64,000 nucleotides of DNA from Rotaria macrura (lineage: Eukaryota; Rotifera; Eurotatoria; Philodinida; Philodinidae), in the NCBI GenBank assembly GCA_900239685.1, contig OENT01000186.1, forward strand, positions 1 through 64,000, given 5' to 3'. The notes beneath the pieces were generated by a model. That model made no database searches and was not told the origin of the DNA. It saw only the letters and a program-made list of their open reading frames with translations. The translations under genes were made by a program, and so were the position numbers. Below are positions 62,963-64,000 of the stretch, piece by piece. Positions within the stretch are counted from its first letter, which is position 1. Each line of letters starts with the position of its first letter.

Positions 62963-63867
62963 ACTTATATACAGAAGATCGCATCATTGCTCATAGAGTA
63001 TGTGCGCAGTCGTGACAAGCTAGCTTCATCTGTCTCGAGGGATCGTATTCTTTTCTTTTGCTTTTAAGTGTATTTCGCAAAGAATAATTTTAATGCAAAA
63101 ACAGATTCGACAAGAAAAAGTAATTTCCTAACAAAAAAAAGAGATTGAGATGGGTTCATTTAAAGATTCTAACCAAGGGAAAGAACTACCTGGTCTATTT
63201 TCCAAACTGGACTTCTATTTCACTTGTACCTGCATTTCGTTGAATTTTCTGAAAATACTAAGATCTTCCGGTTATTGAAAAAGTTTCAGTACCAATACCA
63301 GGGATTTTTTATCCATCGGTACTTTTTGACATGATTTGCAACTAGAACTGAGATCGTTTAGGCTTTAGCAGCTTACTTTGGATTTTGTACGAGTCCACTG
63401 ATTTTCTTTAAAGTTTTCGAAAATACTAGTCACTGTGGGAGCTGTTGTCTCGAATTTGCGTTCCACAGAATTGGTCTGAACATTTTCGTATACATATGGC
63501 ATTTCAAAAACAAGAAAATCTCAGTTTTCGCCCATTGATTCTATCAGTAAGAAAATGCAAGCGCACGTGTAGGCAGTTGAACAATATTTAATCTATATAG
63601 AACAAAATTTCGATGAAATAAAGGCAAAATACAGTGGAAATGAAAATATCAATCATTGTTACTTTCCATTGAGCTAATAAAGAGATAGTATTTCACGATC
63701 GAGAGGTCAAAATTTCAACTTCTTTGCATGACAATTTGTCTAGCAGCGATGAACTGCCACTCTTTGGTAGTATTACAGCAAGCTGTTACAACGACACGAC
63801 GCGACACATAACGCGAAAAATATTTGAAATTGACACTCATTGCTGTGATTCGGAAGTGGAACGGAAA

Positions 63868-63931
63868 AGACACTTCAGATTCGACTCGATTCGATTGATT
63901 TCTGTATTGGATTCGATTCGATCCGATCTAC
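63868..63931. repeat. Dispersed GATTCG/GATCCG units
   Basis: About ten near-copies of ATTCG in two clumps (GATTCGACTCGATTCGATTG and GGATTCGATTCGATCCGATC) separated by about 15 bases. The same pentamer forms the array near 62.95 kb. Confidence 0.6.
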
Positions 63932-64000
63932 TTTTTTAAAATCTCAGTTCGATTGGTTTTCGGCCTCCGTTGCTAACAATATGAGGTTGTAGTCATATCA

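Larger units (their letters stand above)
56675..64000. other. Long gene-poor interval
   Basis: No gene could be defended over 7.3 kb. Frames at 57875-58168 (minus), 58387-58662, 58694-58978 and 60028-60243 (plus) are 70-97 codons and lack motifs or splice partners. The first few hundred bases should include the AS3MT promoter. A G run and GATTC-type repeats are listed separately. Confidence 0.4.

Overview
The window looks like nuclear DNA of a small invertebrate, most likely a bdelloid rotifer. It is strongly A+T-rich. Genes are split by short GT-AG introns (51-76 bases is typical). It carries animal families: nuclear receptors, a rhodopsin-type GPCR, a p38-type MAP kinase, arsenite methyltransferase, a mitochondrial ATPase inhibitor and a CXXC zinc protein. 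Beside these stands a long intronless alpha-L-rhamnosidase, a typically bacterial or fungal enzyme, as expected in a lineage known for horizontal acquisition. The species call is inference; nothing here was searched against a database.

Layout. 1-21 kb is a nuclear-receptor neighbourhood. One receptor on the minus strand (1.8-4.6 kb) has an intact DNA-binding domain. A structurally matching paralogue on the plus strand (15.0-17.9 kb) has two in-frame stops. Two shorter wrecks of the same family lie at 8.5-8.8 kb and 20.4-20.6 kb. Two small non-autonomous DNA transposons with target-site duplications sit at 18.3 and 19.9 kb; the second has a minisatellite as its core. 22.6-25.8 kb is a compact housekeeping cluster: ATPase inhibitor IF1, a possible two-helix membrane protein, a CZIB/DUF866 zinc protein and an Id-like helix-loop-helix protein. 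28.6-29.5 kb holds a decayed, unidentified coding stretch. An intronless GPCR is at 33.2 kb and the 987-residue rhamnosidase at 41.4-44.3 kb.

48.3-50.7 kb is a three-level nest of mobile DNA. A 297-bp CAAGG-ended element sits inside the transposase remnant of a hAT element, and the hAT sits inside one arm of a long palindromic (foldback) element. The two inner insertions have perfect 8-bp target-site duplications. 51.5-56.7 kb carries two multi-exon minus-strand genes: a divergent TGY-type MAP kinase and an arsenite methyltransferase whose exon 5/6 junction does not keep frame. 56.7-64 kb has no gene I can defend.

How the parts relate. The genes do not form a pathway; this is ordinary gene-sparse eukaryotic chromosome. 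The informative content is the receptor duplication and decay series, the foreign enzyme, and the recurring CAAGG-ended small transposons. Exon boundaries were worked out by hand from reading frame, GT-AG signals and family similarity, and have not been tested with transcripts.
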